From the NCBI RefSeq assembly GCF_014054525.1, contig NZ_CP059564.1, positions 1,746,357 through 1,810,356 of the forward strand: a DNA stretch of 64,000 nt, written 5' to 3'. The notes below the pieces were generated by a model that searched no databases, had not been told where the DNA came from, and saw only the letters and a list, made by a program, of their open reading frames with translations. The position numbers were made by a program, and so were the translations under genes. This stretch comes from Alysiella filiformis. GTDB lineage: Bacteria; Pseudomonadota; Gammaproteobacteria; Burkholderiales; Neisseriaceae. This document shows positions 26,633 to 35,679 of this stretch, in pieces. The stretch's first letter is position 1; each line of letters opens with the position of its first letter.

Positions 26633-27991
26633 ATGACACACATTCACATCATCGGCATAGGCGGCACATTCATGGGCGGACTGGCAGCCATCGCCCAACA
26701 AGCAGGTTTCAAAGTAACAGGTTGCGATGCCAAAATGTATCCACCCATGAGTACACAACTGGAAAACTTGGGCATTGAAATCCACGAAGGCTTTGACGCG
26801 GCACAGTTGGACACCTTCCCAGCCGATGTGTATGTGGTCGGCAACGTTGCCAAACGCGGCATGGACGTGATTGAAGCCATTTTAAACAAAGGCTTGCCCT
26901 ACACATCGGGCCCGCAATGGCTGGCGGAAAACGTGTTGCACAAAATGTGGGTGTTGGGCGTGGCAGGCACGCACGGCAAAACCACCACCGCATCCATGCT
27001 CGCGTGGGTGTTGGAATACGCAGGATATGGCGCAGGCTTTTTGATTGGCGGTGTGCCGCAAAACTTTGATGTTTCAGCGCGTTTGCCACAAAACGGCTCA
27101 TCGTTTTTCGTGATTGAAGCCGATGAATACGACACCGCATTTTTTGACAAACGCAGCAAATTCGTCCACTACCGCCCCCGCACCGCCATTTTGAACAATT
27201 TGGAATACGACCACGCCGACATTTTCCCCGATTTAAACGCCATTCAAACCCAATTTCATCATCTCGTCCGCACCGTGCCAAGCGAAGGCTTAATCGTGGC
27301 AAACGGACGCGAAAGCAGCCTGAAAAACGTCTTGGAACGCGGCTGCTGGACACCCACCCAATTTTTTGGCGAACAAAGCGGCTGGCAAATCAGCAACTTG
27401 CAACAAGACGGCAGCTTTGACGTGCAATTTCACGGCGAAACAGTCGGACACATCGCGTGGGATTTGTTGGGCGAACACAATCGCCAAAACGCCCTTGCCG
27501 TGATTGCGGCTGCAAAACACGTTGGCGTGAACGTTCAGGCAGCCTGCGAAGCGTTGAGCCAATTCAAAAATGTGAAAAGACGCATGGAAATCAAAGGCAT
27601 GGTCAACAACATAACCGTTTACGATGATTTTGCCCATCACCCCACTGCCATCGCCACCACGCTGGACGGTTTGCGCCAAAAAGTGGGCAAAGCGCGAATT
27701 GTTGCTGTATTGGAGCCGCGTTCCAACACCATGAAACTCGGCACGATGAAAGCCGCGCTGCCTGAAAGTTTGCGTGGCGCGGACGCGGTGTTCTGCTATG
27801 CTGGCGGTGTGGATTGGGACGTTCAGGCTGCCTTGTTGCCTTTGGGCGACAAATTGCACATTGGACAAAATTTTGACGATTTTGTGAACGATTTGGCACA
27901 ATTCGCCCAAAATGGCGACCACATTTTGATTATGTCCAATGGCGGATTTGGTGGCATTCACGATAAACTGTTGGCGAAATTGGGTGGTTAA
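26633..27991 (+). CDS. mpl: murein tripeptide ligase Mpl
   Basis: Attaches recycled L-Ala-gamma-D-Glu-meso-DAP to UDP-MurNAc in peptidoglycan recycling, 452 residues. It has Mur-ligase architecture: N-terminal Rossmann domain (IHIIGIGGTFMGGLAAIAQQ), central ATPase with GVAGTHGKTTTASML (near 105) and EADEYDTAFFDKRSKFVHYRP, which is distinctive for Mpl over MurC, and a C-terminal domain with YDDFAHHPTAI and LEPRSNTMKLGTMK. A DUS variant in frame encodes VQAAC. Confidence 0.96.
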   Translation: MTHIHIIGIGGTFMGGLAAIAQQAGFKVTGCDAKMYPPMSTQLENLGIEIHEGFDAAQLDTFPADVYVVGNVAKRGMDVIEAILNKGLPYTSGPQWLAENVLHKMWVLGVAGTHGKTTTASMLAWVLEYAGYGAGFLIGGVPQNFDVSARLPQNGSSFFVIEADEYDTAFFDKRSKFVHYRPRTAILNNLEYDHADIFPDLNAIQTQFHHLVRTVPSEGLIVANGRESSLKNVLERGCWTPTQFFGEQSGWQISNLQQDGSFDVQFHGETVGHIAWDLLGEHNRQNALAVIAAAKHVGVNVQAACEALSQFKNVKRRMEIKGMVNNITVYDDFAHHPTAIATTLDGLRQKVGKARIVAVLEPRSNTMKLGTMKAALPESLRGADAVFCYAGGVDWDVQAALLPLGDKLHIGQNFDDFVNDLAQFAQNGDHILIMSNGGFGGIHDKLLAKLGG

Positions 27992-27994
27992 GGC

Positions 27995-28071
27995 GTAGGG
28001 TGTGCCGTGCGCACCGAATTTCCCAATAAATCAAATTTGTATGGCAATTTGGTGCGCACGGCATACCCTAT
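27995..28071. repeat. long imperfect hairpin (TAGGGTGTGCCGTGCGCACC type)
   Basis: Left arm GTAGGGTGTGCCGTGCGCACC (27995-28015) and right arm GGTGCGCACGGCATACCCTA (28051-28070) are near-perfect complements around about 35 bases. It directly follows the mpl stop. It may act as a terminator-like structure or be a small dispersed repeat; a T run is not present. Confidence 0.6.
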
Positions 28072-28117
28072 ATTGATATTATTTGGCATTTGATTAACAA
28101 GAAGATAACATAACATC

Positions 28118-28618
28118 ATGACACCAAAACAAATTCTCATTGTGTGTATTCGCTTATTTGCACTTGTATGGGGATTGCATTTTTTGAATACCACCGTATT
28201 TTTACCGCAATCAGACATTGCCCAAAACATCAACCAAATGACATTTTGGGTCATGCACGGTTTCTTTTTGGTCTGTTGGTTATTTTTATGGTTGTTCCCT
28301 GCGACCATTGCAGGTTTATTATTACCTGAATACCAACAAGAAAAGCAAGAAATTCCTAGCGATACAATCACTTGGCTCAATACGGGCATTGTATTAATTG
28401 GCATATGGGGATTTTATCGTGGTTTAATGGATTTCATTGCATGGTTGAATATATTGATTGTTTTTAATACAGAAGTTAGCTCTAAAAGTGCATGGCAATT
28501 TTTAGCCGCAGACCAAAAAGCGTCAGTTGTTGTTACATTGATAGAATGCGTGATTTCTTTAATTCTGATTTTTCGTGCAAATGGCATTGCCAAAATCATT
28601 CGTAAATACATGCGATGA
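28118..28618 (+). CDS. small membrane protein of unknown function
   Basis: 166 residues, not recognised. Four hydrophobic segments are seen: ICIRLFALVWGLHFL, MHGFFLVCWLFLWLFPATIAGLL, a LNTGIVLIGIWGFYRGLM segment and VVVTLIECVISLILIFRA. The C-terminus is short and basic (NGIAKIIRKYMR). It is more AT-rich than mpl or speA, as are other accessory genes here. It sits between the mpl hairpin and the toxin-antitoxin pair and has no clear operon partner. Confidence 0.7.
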   Translation: MTPKQILIVCIRLFALVWGLHFLNTTVFLPQSDIAQNINQMTFWVMHGFFLVCWLFLWLFPATIAGLLLPEYQQEKQEIPSDTITWLNTGIVLIGIWGFYRGLMDFIAWLNILIVFNTEVSSKSAWQFLAADQKASVVVTLIECVISLILIFRANGIAKIIRKYMR

Positions 28619-28664
28619 AATCATTTTCAGGCAGCCTGAAAATCATTTTTCAAGGAGAAACAAA

Positions 28665-28922
28665 ATGTTAATCAGCAAAGTGTATTATCCCGAAGAACAA
28701 ATCGTGCAACACTTGGACACCCCCACCGACAGCGAACAAGTGTGGCGCACATTCCGCGAGCGTTTCAGCGAATTGACCACACGCGGCTATTTCCAAATTT
28801 TGGAAGAAGGCACGATGTTGATTGGGCGCGTACCCAAGCGCGAAAAACGCGAAGGGGCAATCAGCATGGCAGAAATTTTGTCTGCCAATGCCGCCATTGC
28901 CGATATTGAATGGGAGTGCTAA
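28665..28922 (+). CDS. putative antitoxin of a PIN-domain toxin pair
   Basis: 85 residues beginning LISKVYYPEEQIVQHLD. ATG at 28665 is fixed by CAAGGAGAAA nine bases upstream; an upstream frame is ignored. It has no obvious ribbon-helix-helix or AbrB signature, but its size, acidic C-terminus (AEILSANAAIADIEWEC) and position directly before the PIN gene fit an antitoxin. The TAA is followed at once by the toxin ATG, so translation is coupled. Named by context. Confidence 0.65.
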   Translation: MLISKVYYPEEQIVQHLDTPTDSEQVWRTFRERFSELTTRGYFQILEEGTMLIGRVPKREKREGAISMAEILSANAAIADIEWEC

Positions 28923-29339
28923 ATGTATTTGCTTGATAGCAATGTGATTTCCGAAGATTACAAATCTTTGAAACAAAAAGCCAATTTGGGCGTAGTGGAT
29001 TTTTTCCAAGACGTTGAACCGCAAGAAATGTTTGTCAGCGCGATTAGCATTTTGGAATTGCAAAAAGGCATTTTGCTCAAAGAACGCAAAGACCCACAAC
29101 AAGGCGCACGTTTACGCGATTGCTTTGAAAACAAAATCTTGCCCACTTATCAAGGGCGGATTTTGCCCATCAGCACCGAAGTTGCGCTGCGTTGCGCCCA
29201 TTTGCACGTTCCCAATCCCAAAAGCGCGTTTGATTCGTTGATAGCCGCCACCGCACTCACACACGATTTGATTGTGGTAACGCGCAATATTGCCGATTTT
29301 GATACCACAGGCGTAAAATTGCTCAATCCCTTTATTTGA
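28923..29339 (+). CDS. PIN-domain toxin (VapC/FitB family)
   Basis: 138-residue predicted RNase. The PIN acidic residues are present: Asp5 (LLDSNVIS), Glu45 (SILELQKG), Asp104 (SAFDSLIAATAL) and Asp125 after VVTRNIADF. The motif wording and the GRILPIS segment resemble gonococcal FitB. Toxins of this family cleave tRNA or rRNA or act with their antitoxin as an autorepressor; the target is unknown. A DUS follows the gene. Confidence 0.87.
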   Translation: MYLLDSNVISEDYKSLKQKANLGVVDFFQDVEPQEMFVSAISILELQKGILLKERKDPQQGARLRDCFENKILPTYQGRILPISTEVALRCAHLHVPNPKSAFDSLIAATALTHDLIVVTRNIADFDTTGVKLLNPFI

Positions 29340-29402
29340 TTTCAGGCAGCCTGAAAAAGCACTTACCATTGATATTAAAAGACAAAAGAAAGAAAGATAA
29401 AC

Positions 29403-31295
29403 ATGAATACCGTAACCGTGCAAGAAGTCAGCAACGTCCCCTATTGGGGCATGCGTTATTATCAAGTCAATGAAGCTGGCGAGATGACCGTCTGCCCCAA
29501 TCCCGAGCAGCCTGAAAATCAGATTTCGTTGGTGGCACTCACACAACACGTTCAACAACATCATCAAGCCCATTTGCCGATTTTGTTTTGCTTTCCGCAA
29601 ATTTTGCAACATCGTTTGCGCGCCATCAATCAAGCGTTTGCCAATGCGCGCGCGGAATTTGGTTATCGTGGCGATTATTGCTTGGTGTACCCAATTAAGG
29701 TCAATCAACACCGCCGCGTGATTGAAAGCCTGATTCACAGCAAACAGCCACATGGTTTGGAAGCAGGTTCCAAAGCCGAATTGATGGCGGTGTTGGCACA
29801 CGCAGGCACCACCCAAACGCTCATCGTCTGCAACGGCTACAAAGACCGCGAATACATTCGTTTTGCCTTAATGGGCGAGAAATTGGGTCATCAAGTGTAT
29901 TTGGTCATTGAAAAGCTGTCTGAAATTCAAATGGTTTTGGAAGAAGCGGCAAAAATTGGTGTGAAACCGCGTTTGGGGGTACGGGCGCGTTTGGCATCGC
30001 AAGGTTCGGGCAAATGGCAGGCTTCGGGTGGCGATAAATCCAAATTTGGTTTGTCCGCTTCGCAGGTTTTGCATTTGGTTAATGTATTGAAAGAGCAAGA
30101 CAATTTAGATTGTTTACAATTATTGCATTTCCATTTGGGTTCACAACTGGGCAACATTCGTGATGTGGCGACAGGCGTGCGCGAATCGGCACGTTTTTAT
30201 GTGGAATTGCACAAATTGGGCGTGAACATTCGCTGCTTCGATGTGGGCGGCGGCTTGGGCGTGGATTACGAAGGCAATCGCACCCAATCTGATTGTTCCG
30301 TGAATTATGGTTTGAATGAATACGCCAGCACGGTGGTGTGGGGCATTGGTCAGGCTTGCGAAGAATACGGTTTGCCACACCCAACGATTATCACAGAAAG
30401 CGGACGCGGTATCACGGCACATCATGCGGTTTTGGTGGCAAATGTGATTGGCGTGGAACGCTACAAAGCCGAACAACTGCAAGCTCCTGCCCCCGAAGAC
30501 CCACGCGTTTTGCACAGCATGTGGGAAACGTGGACGGATATTTTCGCCTCACGCGAAAAACGTTCGCTGCGTAGCTGGATACACGAAAGCCAGTTTGATT
30601 TATCAGATGTGCATAATCAGTACAATGTGGGTTTGTTGAGTTTGCAACAACGCGCTTGGGCAGAGCAGTTGTATTTGAATATTTGCCACCAAGTTGGCGA
30701 ATTATTTAATGCAAAACACCGTTCGCACCGCACGATTATTGACGAATTGCAAGAACGGTTTGCCGATAAATTGTATGTCAATTTTTCGCTGTTTCAATCG
30801 CTGCCTGACGCTTGGGGCATAGACCAATTATTCCCAGTTTGCCCGATTACACAGTTGAATCAACCTGTTGCCCGCAGAGCGGTGTTGTTGGACATCACTT
30901 GCGATTCAGACGGCACGGTAGACCATTACATTGACGGCGATGGCATTGCCACCACCATGCCCATGCCCGATTACCCCGAAGACAATCCGCCATTATTGGG
31001 TTTTTTCATGGTGGGCGCGTATCAGGAAATTTTGGGCAATATGCACAATTTGTTTGGCGACACCACAACGGTTGATGTGTGGTTGCACGACAACAATCGC
31101 TTTGAAATCAGCGATTACGACAAAGGCAACACGGTGGCGGATATGTTGGAATATGTGTATCAAGACCCCAAAGTCTTGTTGCAACGTTACCGCGAGCAAA
31201 TTGAACATTCGGATTTACCTGCTTCACAAGCGATTGCGTTTTTGAAAGAATTGGAAGCAGGGTTGAACGGTTACACTTATTTGGAAGACGAGTGA
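29403..31295 (+). CDS. speA: biosynthetic arginine decarboxylase
   Basis: PLP enzyme of 630 residues that turns arginine into agmatine, the first step of the arginine route to putrescine. The Schiff-base lysine is in [14 protein letters not shown], the glycine-rich PLP phosphate loop is [13 protein letters not shown], and the conserved cysteine is in [18 protein letters not shown]. It is followed by speB, with about 200 bases between containing a palindromic repeat. AAGAAAGATAA is a weak ribosome site. Confidence 0.97.
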   Translation: MNTVTVQEVSNVPYWGMRYYQVNEAGEMTVCPNPEQPENQISLVALTQHVQQHHQAHLPILFCFPQILQHRLRAINQAFANARAEFGYRGDYCLVYPIKVNQHRRVIESLIHSKQPHGLEAGSKAELMAVLAHAGTTQTLIVCNGYKDREYIRFALMGEKLGHQVYLVIEKLSEIQMVLEEAAKIGVKPRLGVRARLASQGSGKWQASGGDKSKFGLSASQVLHLVNVLKEQDNLDCLQLLHFHLGSQLGNIRDVATGVRESARFYVELHKLGVNIRCFDVGGGLGVDYEGNRTQSDCSVNYGLNEYASTVVWGIGQACEEYGLPHPTIITESGRGITAHHAVLVANVIGVERYKAEQLQAPAPEDPRVLHSMWETWTDIFASREKRSLRSWIHESQFDLSDVHNQYNVGLLSLQQRAWAEQLYLNICHQVGELFNAKHRSHRTIIDELQERFADKLYVNFSLFQSLPDAWGIDQLFPVCPITQLNQPVARRAVLLDITCDSDGTVDHYIDGDGIATTMPMPDYPEDNPPLLGFFMVGAYQEILGNMHNLFGDTTTVDVWLHDNNRFEISDYDKGNTVADMLEYVYQDPKVLLQRYREQIEHSDLPASQAIAFLKELEAGLNGYTYLEDE

Positions 31296-31331
31296 TTTTT
31301 CAGGCTGCCTTCTTTGAGATGCCACCATCTG

Positions 31332-31414
31332 CCCCCTCTCCTATGGGAGAGGGCTGGGGAGAGGGAAAAATCGTTGAACATTGACAGCTTTACCCTCTCC
31401 CACAGGAGAGGGGA
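31332..31414. repeat. CCCTCTCC...GGAGAGGG palindromic element, copy B
   Basis: Arms CCCCCTCTCCTATGGGAGAG and CCCTCTCCCACAGGAGAGGG with GGCTGGGGAGAGGG between. It lies between speA and speB and could weaken read-through from one to the other. Confidence 0.7.
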
Positions 31415-31497
31415 TAGGTAGGCAAAAATGATTAAGGCAGTAATCAAGTTGCCTGAAAATATGCACGAAACAAATTTTTCACAAAAAGGAACACAAA

Positions 31498-32421
31498 ATG
31501 ACTTTCACCACCTTAAATGGACAAACCGACATTTCTTTGGTTGCCAATAATTTTGGCTTTTGCAGGCTGCCTGTCCATTTTTCGCCCTACGACAGCGATG
31601 CCGATTGGGTGATTACAGGCGTGCCTTACGACATCGCCACATCAGGGCGCACAGGCAGCCGTTTTGGGGCGGAAGGCATTCGCCGCGCCTCGGTGAATTT
31701 GGCATGGGAAGGCTGCCGTTTCCCTTGGGATTTTGACGTACGCCAACGTTTGAACATCGTGGATTGTGGCGATTTGGTGTACGCTTTTGGCGACAGCCGC
31801 GATTTTGTACAAAAATTACAAAGCCATACCGAAAAACTGCTTGCTGCGGGCAAACGCTGCCTGACTTTTGGCGGCGACCATTTCATCACGCTGCCCTTGT
31901 TACGCGCCCACGCCAAACATTTCGGCAAACTCGCCCTGCTGCACTTTGACGCACACACCGACACCTACGAAAATGGCAGCGAATTTGACCACGGCACCAT
32001 GTTCTACACCGCGCCCAAAGAAGGTTTGATTGACCCAGCGCGTTCCATACAAATCGGCATTCGCACCGAATACGACAAAAATTTGCCCTACACCGTATTG
32101 CCAGCCCCACAAGTCAATGATGACAGCGTAGAGAATATCATCAACAAAATCAAAGAGACCGTTGGCGATTTGCCCGTGTATTTAACCTTTGACATTGACT
32201 GTTTGGACCCAGCCTACGCCCCCGGTACGGGAACGCCTGTTTGTGGCGGTTTAAGCACCGACCGCGTGTTGAAAATCCTGCGCGGTTTGCAAGATGTGAA
32301 CATTGTGGGCATGGATTTGGTGGAAGTTGCCCCAGCCTATGACCATGCGGACATCACGTCTTTGGCAGGCGCGACTTTGGCTTTGGAAATGCTGTATTTG
32401 CAAGGCAGCAAAAAGGCTTAA
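31498..32421 (+). CDS. speB: agmatinase
   Basis: Binuclear manganese ureohydrolase of 307 residues that makes putrescine and urea from agmatine. Metal ligands appear in the three family motifs: FGGDHFITL (His), [14 protein letters not shown] (Asp-His-Asp) and [18 protein letters not shown] (two Asp). AAAAAGGAACAC supports the start. Together with speA it gives a complete arginine-to-putrescine path. Confidence 0.96.
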   Translation: MTFTTLNGQTDISLVANNFGFCRLPVHFSPYDSDADWVITGVPYDIATSGRTGSRFGAEGIRRASVNLAWEGCRFPWDFDVRQRLNIVDCGDLVYAFGDSRDFVQKLQSHTEKLLAAGKRCLTFGGDHFITLPLLRAHAKHFGKLALLHFDAHTDTYENGSEFDHGTMFYTAPKEGLIDPARSIQIGIRTEYDKNLPYTVLPAPQVNDDSVENIINKIKETVGDLPVYLTFDIDCLDPAYAPGTGTPVCGGLSTDRVLKILRGLQDVNIVGMDLVEVAPAYDHADITSLAGATLALEMLYLQGSKKA

Positions 32422-32510
32422 TCAAAACAATGAATAAGTCGTTTAGTTGATTTTCAGGCTGCCTGTATCTTTAAGGCAGCCTGAAACCCCATTCTCACTT
32501 TAAATTCAAT

Positions 32511-33458
32511 ATGAAACCACCCAAAGCCTTCACCATTTTGGGCGCAACCGCAAGCGGCAAAACCCGACTTGCACTCGCGCTCGCTGAACAATTCCCCTGC
32601 GAAATCATCAGCCTAGACAGCGCATTGATTTACCGCGACATGAACATCGGCACCGCCAAACCCAGCCGCGATGAACTGGCTGCCGTACCACACCATCTGA
32701 TTGATATTGTTACACCTTTACAATCGTACAGCGCGGCGGAATTTTTGAGCGATTGCCTGCGTTTGGTTGATGAAATTGCGGCGCGTGGCAAAATCCCCCT
32801 GATTGTGGGCGGCACGATGATGTATTTTCACGCGCTCACGCATGGCTTGAACGATTTACCCGAAGCCAACCCCGAAATCCGCCAACAATTACAACAAGAT
32901 AAAGCCCAATACGGTTTATCGTTTTTATACAAACAATTACAAGATTGCGACCCCACCACCGCCGCACGGCTTGAACCTGCCGACAGCCAACGCATAGAAC
33001 GCGCTTTGGAAGTTTTTCTTTTAACCAACAAGCCTTTGAGCCAACATTTTGCGGAACAAAAATCTGCGCCTGTGTTGGATTTGTTCACGCTGACTTTGCA
33101 GCCTGAAAACCGCGCCCAACTGCACGCGCAAATTGCCCAACGTTTTGAAATCATGTTAAAAAATGGCTTTTTAGATGAAATGCAATTTTTGCGTGAACGC
33201 TATCCTGATTTGCATGAAAATTTGCCGTCCATGCGCTGCGTGGGTTATCGCCAAGCGTGGGATTTTTTGGAAAATCGTTTGAATTATCATGAGTTTGTGG
33301 ATAAAGGCATTGCCGCCACGCGCCAGCTCGCCAAACGCCAAATCACTTGGTTGCGAAAAACCCACAGCGATTTGATTTTAGACCCTTTTTCGCAAACGCT
33401 TGATGAGCAAGTGAAATGCACATCGTGTGCTGTGCAAAACTTTTTTCAGGCAGCCTGA
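32511..33458 (+). CDS. miaA: tRNA dimethylallyltransferase
   Basis: Adds the isopentenyl group to A37 of tRNAs reading UNN codons, 315 residues. The P-loop is GATASGKTRLALALA at residue 11, followed by IISLDSALIYRDMNIGTAKPS (substrate binding) and later MRCVGYRQAWDFL. The last codons are TTT CAG GCA GCC TGA, so a DUS supplies the stop. No ribosome site is obvious before the ATG. hfq, its usual neighbour elsewhere, is absent. Confidence 0.96.
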   Translation: MKPPKAFTILGATASGKTRLALALAEQFPCEIISLDSALIYRDMNIGTAKPSRDELAAVPHHLIDIVTPLQSYSAAEFLSDCLRLVDEIAARGKIPLIVGGTMMYFHALTHGLNDLPEANPEIRQQLQQDKAQYGLSFLYKQLQDCDPTTAARLEPADSQRIERALEVFLLTNKPLSQHFAEQKSAPVLDLFTLTLQPENRAQLHAQIAQRFEIMLKNGFLDEMQFLRERYPDLHENLPSMRCVGYRQAWDFLENRLNYHEFVDKGIAATRQLAKRQITWLRKTHSDLILDPFSQTLDEQVKCTSCAVQNFFQAA

Positions 33459-33480
33459 AAAGCCAAACAACCAAATTTTT

Positions 33481-33517
33481 GCCTTCGGCGACTTACTTTT
33501 TAAAAAAGTAAGCCAAA
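33481..33517. repeat. GCCTTCGGCGACTTAC dispersed element
   Basis: Begins GCCTTCGGCGACTTAC, has a central TTTTTAAAAAA turn and ends GTAAGCCAAA. It lacks the duplicated TACTTTTT seen in the 44-bp arms at 26251 and 26541. It lies in the 212-bp miaA-RDD spacer, which holds no gene. Confidence 0.8.
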
Positions 33518-33670
33518 TGAATTGACACCCAATGGTTACGGCTTTGAAAAATATTTCAGGCAGCCTGAAAATTGAAATGACTGAAATAAAATAAAAAATT
33601 TTGTTGTGCTTTTGATTGTGTCGCGTAACCGCAATGCGTCCTGAACGTATTTTTAACCATAAAAAACAAA

Positions 33671-34216
33671 ATGATGATGAACCATAATCCTGTTTCCCTG
33701 CGCCGCCGCTTGTTTGCGCTGGCTTATGAAAGCCTGTTGATTGGCTCGGTTACGCTGCTCACGCTGCTGGTGTTGGGCATGCTGCAAACGTTTATTCAAC
33801 AGCAAGTGGCTGTTTCGCCAAATGTTTTTATGCCTGTGTACACGCTGGCTTTGTTTGGTGCGTGGTGGTTTTATTTTAAAATGAATTGGTTGCGCGAACA
33901 GCAAACTTTGCCCATGCGCGTGTGGAAAATTGGCTTGCAAAGCGTTTCAGGCAGCCGCGCCACTTTGCGCGAACTGCGTTTGCGTTTTGTGTGGGCGTGT
34001 GTGTTTTTGGTGTTTGTGCCATTGGTGGCGTATGCGGCGTTTCGTTTTGGCATGGGCGTGAAACCGCGTTTGGCGATGGGTTTGGCTTTGCTTTGGTGGA
34101 TTTTGCCGTGGGGTTTTGCCAAATTCAATCCGCGCCAGCAATTTTTGTACGATTATTTGGCTGGCACAGAATTGGTGGATTGGCAAAATCGGGATAAGCC
34201 GAAAAAGGCTGCCTGA
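33671..34216 (+). CDS. RDD-family membrane protein
   Basis: 181 residues. The N-terminal SLRRRLFALAYESLLIG matches the RDD motif region, although the Arg-Asp-Asp is modified (the acidic positions become AYE). Membrane segments follow at about 20-42, 55-72, 100-120 and 130-145, and the closing FNPRQQFLYDYLAGTELVDW is typical. Transport activity has been proposed for some relatives; unknown here. Three tandem ATGs make the start uncertain by one or two codons. The stop GCC TGA is part of a DUS. Convergent with dusC. Confidence 0.85.
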   Translation: MMMNHNPVSLRRRLFALAYESLLIGSVTLLTLLVLGMLQTFIQQQVAVSPNVFMPVYTLALFGAWWFYFKMNWLREQQTLPMRVWKIGLQSVSGSRATLRELRLRFVWACVFLVFVPLVAYAAFRFGMGVKPRLAMGLALLWWILPWGFAKFNPRQQFLYDYLAGTELVDWQNRDKPKKAA

Positions 34217-34223
34217 AACGGTT

Positions 34224-35237
34224 TTAGGCGCGAAAATCGTGCAAAATCGGTTTAATTTGCTCAATTTCCTTGATTGTGCGAATGCGCTCAAACAACACTA
34301 CAGCTTCGGGATAGGCGGGTTTCATCATCGCCAGCCATTGTTTTAAACGCGCCACGGGATATTTGTTGTTGCTTTCTTTGGCGCAACACAAATCCACAAA
34401 TTGCTGTATCCACACGATGATTTCATCGTTGAACGTGGCTGCCTGAACAGGTACATTTTGCTGGAATTGTTTGATTTGTCGCGCCAAATCGGGGCGAATC
34501 ACGGCACCGCGTCCCAGCATGATTTGCTGGCAACCGCTTTCTTGCACAATGGCTTGATAATCTGCCAACGTGAACACATCGCCATTGGCAACCACTGGAA
34601 TATCAATGTGTTGCTGAATTTTTTTGACCCACGCCCAATGTGCTGGCGGCTCGTAGCCTTGCACTTTGGTGCGTGCGTGTACGGTCAGCAGACTGGCACC
34701 GCCATCGGCAATGGCTTGGGCGTTTGCCAATGCCAAATCTGTGTTTTCGTAGCCCAAACGCATTTTGGCAGTCAAATCCACGTTTTCAGGCAGCCTGAAA
34801 CGCAGGGTTTTGACGATGTGATACACCAATTCGGGTTCTTGCAACAGCACCGCGCCGCCTTTGTGTTTATTGACGGTGGGTGCGGGGCAACCAAAGTTGA
34901 TGTCAATTTTGTTTGCGCCCAAACGCACGGCTTCCAAGGCATTCACGCTCATCATTTCGGCATCGCTGCCCAAAATTTGCACCACGCATGGCACACCAGC
35001 AGGCGTTAGATTGTGGTTTGCCAGTTCGGGTACATGGCGCAACCATGTTGATTTGGAATGCACGGTGTGGGTAATGCGAACAAATTCGCTCACGCATTCG
35101 TCAAATCCGCCAATTTGGGTGAGCAGATTTCTCATCACGTCATCGCATAAGCCTTGCATGGGGGCAAGCAGCAACTTACTTTTTTCATTATTTTCAATAA
35201 TTTCATTGTTTTTACTTGTATTTTTTGTATTTTGCAT
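34224..35237 (-). CDS. dusC: tRNA-dihydrouridine synthase C
   Basis: FMN enzyme of 337 residues that reduces uridine in the tRNA D-loop; the DusC subgroup acts on U16. It has LLLAPMQGLCDDVMRNLL, then the catalytic-cysteine loop INFGCPAPTVNKHKGGAVLL, VHARTKVQGYEPPAHW, VVANGDVFT and QIMLGRGAVIRPDL. DusC rather than A or B is judged from the FGCPAPTVN and GRGA wording. The first 20 residues (NTKNTSKNNEIIENNEKSK) are low complexity and may be extra; no better start is visible. An in-frame DUS encodes FRLPENVDL. Confidence 0.9.
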   Translation of the reverse strand: MQNTKNTSKNNEIIENNEKSKLLLAPMQGLCDDVMRNLLTQIGGFDECVSEFVRITHTVHSKSTWLRHVPELANHNLTPAGVPCVVQILGSDAEMMSVNALEAVRLGANKIDINFGCPAPTVNKHKGGAVLLQEPELVYHIVKTLRFRLPENVDLTAKMRLGYENTDLALANAQAIADGGASLLTVHARTKVQGYEPPAHWAWVKKIQQHIDIPVVANGDVFTLADYQAIVQESGCQQIMLGRGAVIRPDLARQIKQFQQNVPVQAATFNDEIIVWIQQFVDLCCAKESNNKYPVARLKQWLAMMKPAYPEAVVLFERIRTIKEIEQIKPILHDFRA

Positions 35238-35276
35238 TTCGTTTTTTACCTATTTTAGCCTGCCTTATCCGATGGT

Positions 35277-35299
35277 ATGGTGTACCATATTTACACCAT
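35277..35299. promoter_or_regulatory. palindromic operator-like site upstream of dusC
   Basis: ATGGTGTA (35277-35284) and TACACCAT (35292-35299) form a perfect 8-bp inverted repeat with seven bases between. A further half site ATGGTGTCA lies at 35318-35326. The spacing of about one and a half turns suits a dimeric helix-turn-helix regulator. No regulator gene is adjacent. Confidence 0.5.
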
Positions 35300-35370
35300 T
35301 TTCGGTTTTGAAAAAACATGGTGTCAATGGTAGCGAACAATCTCACCAACCCAAACAAACAACAAAAGCA

Positions 35371-35451
35371 AAACGCCTGAAACCGAAATCATTCAGGCGT
35401 TTGTGTTATCTGGGTGGACGCAATCCCCACCATTTATCATTTGACGATAAA
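35371..35451 (+). ncRNA. candidate structured RNA, three tandem hairpins (C4-antisense-like)
   Basis: Hairpin 1 pairs AAACGCCTGAA (35371-35381) with TTCAGGCGTTT (35392-35402). Hairpin 2 pairs GGTGG (35413-35417) with CCACC (35427-35431). Hairpin 3 pairs TTTATC (35433-35438) with GATAAA (35446-35451). The GTGGACGCAATCCCCACC loop region resembles my recollection of the C4-type antisense RNA of P1/P4-like phages. The comparison was not computed, so treat as a hypothesis. Confidence 0.3.
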
Positions 35452-35545
35452 CCGCCCATGATTACACAGCTAATGCGATTTTCTGTTGTCAGACAAAGTT
35501 ATTCTATGACCAAATCATTCAAAAAGCAATAAATTATGTTTTTGA

Positions 35546-35656
35546 TTAAAGCCCCATACTGCACCTTGACAAAACCCTCTTTCAAACTGATGTAGGCGTG
35601 GATTGCATATCCGCCTTTTTTCAATTTATGATAAAAGTACCAGCGTGGGGCTTTAA
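35546..35656. mobile_element. small inverted-repeat element related to the MITE family
   Basis: Ends TTAAAGCCCCA (35546-35556) and TGGGGCTTTAA (35646-35656) are perfect complements. The interior has GTAGGCGTGGATTGC...CCGCC (35592-35615) and text similar to the centre of the copy at 26346-26497. The ends differ from the 18-bp termini of copies 1 and 2, so this may be a hybrid or a remnant. Confidence 0.5.
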
Positions 35657-35679
35657 ATATGATGGCAGCCTGCAAATCA

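Larger units (their letters stand above)
35238..35679. other. 442-bp spacer with operator-like palindrome, tandem hairpins and a MITE-like remnant
   Basis: No convincing gene. From left to right it holds an 8+8 palindrome (35277-35299), three consecutive hairpins (35371-35451) and a small inverted-repeat element (35546-35656). An open plus-strand frame across the hairpins encodes RRLCYLGGRNPHH, which I associate with phage immunity leader ORFs, but it has no start or partner gene. Confidence 0.6.

Noticed and set aside
34861-35532. Open plus-strand frame of 223 codons overlapping dusC and the spacer
   Set aside because: Its first two thirds are antisense to dusC; only the last part in the spacer is of interest and has no start or ribosome site of its own.
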